Source of the DNA: Timburyella sp030842085 | GTDB lineage: Bacteria > Bacillota > Clostridia > Oscillospirales > Acutalibacteraceae | Assembly: GCA_030842085.1 (NCBI GenBank) | Contig: JAUUSE010000019.1 | Span: 1-32,148 of the forward strand | DNA: 32,148 bases | Direction: 5' to 3' | Shown: in pieces, positions 31,632 to 32,148 of the stretch | Layout: the number at the start of each line of letters is the position of its first letter | Position numbering within the stretch: the stretch's first letter is position 1 | The notes under the pieces: generated by a model | The model's input: the letters and a program-made list of their open reading frames with translations, nothing else | Told to the model about the DNA's origin: nothing | The model's database searches: none | Program-made: the position numbers and the translations under genes

Positions 31632-32148
31632 ATGCAAATAAAAGATTTATTTATCAAAAATAAAGAGGAGTTCAAATCCGGCAACAAGGTCACAGAAGAA
31701 ACGCTGCGCCCTGAAATAGACGACAGGATATGGGCGAAATGCAACGGTTGCAACAAGGCACTTTATGAGAAGATGCTGATGAACAATTTAAAGGTATGTC
31801 CGCTCTGCTCATATCATTTTCGTCTGACGCCTAAAGAGCGGGTTGACTTTACCTTTGACGAGGGCACATTTACTGAGTTCGATTATGACGACATTGAAAC
31901 GGTAAATCCATTGGATTTTCCCGGTTATAGGGAGAAGATAGAGGCCAATCGCAAGGCGACAGGTTGCAAAGACGCGGTAATGTGCGGGATTGGCGAAATA
32001 GGCGGATATAAAACAGCGGCCTGCATTATGAACAGCTTTTTCATAATGGGCTCTATGGGATATTATGTAGGCGAGGCTATAACCCGCACCATAGAATATG
32101 CCACCAAGAACAAGCTGCCTATAGTAATATTCACAACCTCCGGCGGCG
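31632..32148 (+). CDS. accD: Acetyl-CoA carboxylase carboxyltransferase subunit beta, 3' truncated by the window
   Basis: The frame is open from ATG 31632 to the window edge, about 172 residues of a protein normally near 280-300. AccD with AccA moves the carboxyl group from biotin to acetyl-CoA. The N-terminal zinc ribbon is visible (KCNGC, then CPLC). The crotonase-like part begins with YREKI and GCKDAV, then SFFIMGSMGYYVGEAI. GAGGGT lies about 5 bases before the ATG. accA is expected just beyond the edge. Confidence 0.93.
   Translation, partial: MQIKDLFIKNKEEFKSGNKVTEETLRPEIDDRIWAKCNGCNKALYEKMLMNNLKVCPLCSYHFRLTPKERVDFTFDEGTFTEFDYDDIETVNPLDFPGYREKIEANRKATGCKDAVMCGIGEIGGYKTAACIMNSFFIMGSMGYYVGEAITRTIEYATKNKLPIVIFTTSGG

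Noticed and set aside
1..32148. CRISPR arrays, tRNA or rRNA genes, prophage or toxin-antitoxin systems
   Set aside because: No regularly spaced repeats, cloverleaf patterns, rRNA segments or such gene families were found on either strand.

Overview
The window is chromosomal DNA of a spore-forming, Gram-positive member of the Clostridia. The evidence is dipicolinate synthase (dpaA, dpaB), a GerW/YtfJ spore protein, a DacF-type carboxypeptidase, SecG, ScpA/ScpB, a type II fatty-acid synthesis cluster, strong GGAGG ribosome-binding sites and sigma-A-like promoters. Coding DNA is moderate in GC, gaps are AT-rich, Ile is very often written ATA, and TTG start codons are common. The species cannot be named from the sequence alone. 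No tRNA, rRNA, CRISPR array, prophage or intact insertion sequence was seen.

Layout. (1) 1-3555: a terminator from an off-window gene, then a minus-strand pair made of an ABC exporter followed by a cytoplasmic GH30 glycosidase. (2) 3556-4337: a gene-free AT-rich region. It holds a candidate orphan structured RNA on the + strand with its own promoter and intrinsic terminator, then a second inverted-repeat segment. (3) 4338-8255: a small cupin (-), then an FHA-FtsW/RodA fusion and a short class B penicillin-binding protein, which together form a peptidoglycan polymerase/transpeptidase pair. (4) 8464-11684: an M50 site-2 protease, scpA-scpB (condensin partners), DUF2953 and gerW. (5) 11763-16101: DNA-3-methyladenine glycosylase I, dacF, an RluB-type pseudouridine synthase, an EEP-family hydrolase and secG. 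(6) 16565-18049: dpaA-dpaB, making the spore-core chelator dipicolinic acid, with a sigma-K-like promoter candidate. (7) 18344-20220: a RING/zinc-ribbon membrane protein and galU. (8) 20498-22733: an HTH-cupin regulator and an acyl-CoA ligase, followed by a decayed in-frame copy of an internal piece of the ligase gene. (9) 23343-32148: a DUF4364 winged-helix protein (-) divergent from fabH-fabD-fabG-fabF-accB-fabZ-accC-accD. The last gene is cut by the window edge.

How the parts work together. AccB/C/D (with AccA expected beyond the edge) make malonyl-CoA. FabD loads malonyl onto ACP, FabH starts the chain, FabF elongates, and FabG and FabZ reduce and dehydrate. The acyl carrier protein and the enoyl reductase are not in this cluster and must be encoded elsewhere. 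A DUF4364 protein divergent from fabH is a reasonable, untested candidate for its regulator.

Most unusual signals. These are the orphan RNA unit at about 3587-4048, the acyl-CoA ligase gene fragment at 22758-22877, the gene-like stretch with an in-frame TAG between fabD and fabG, several palindromes in fatty-acid cluster gaps, and the missing acpP and enoyl reductase. Most genes are ordinary housekeeping or sporulation genes. I did not find a convincing new multi-gene system.
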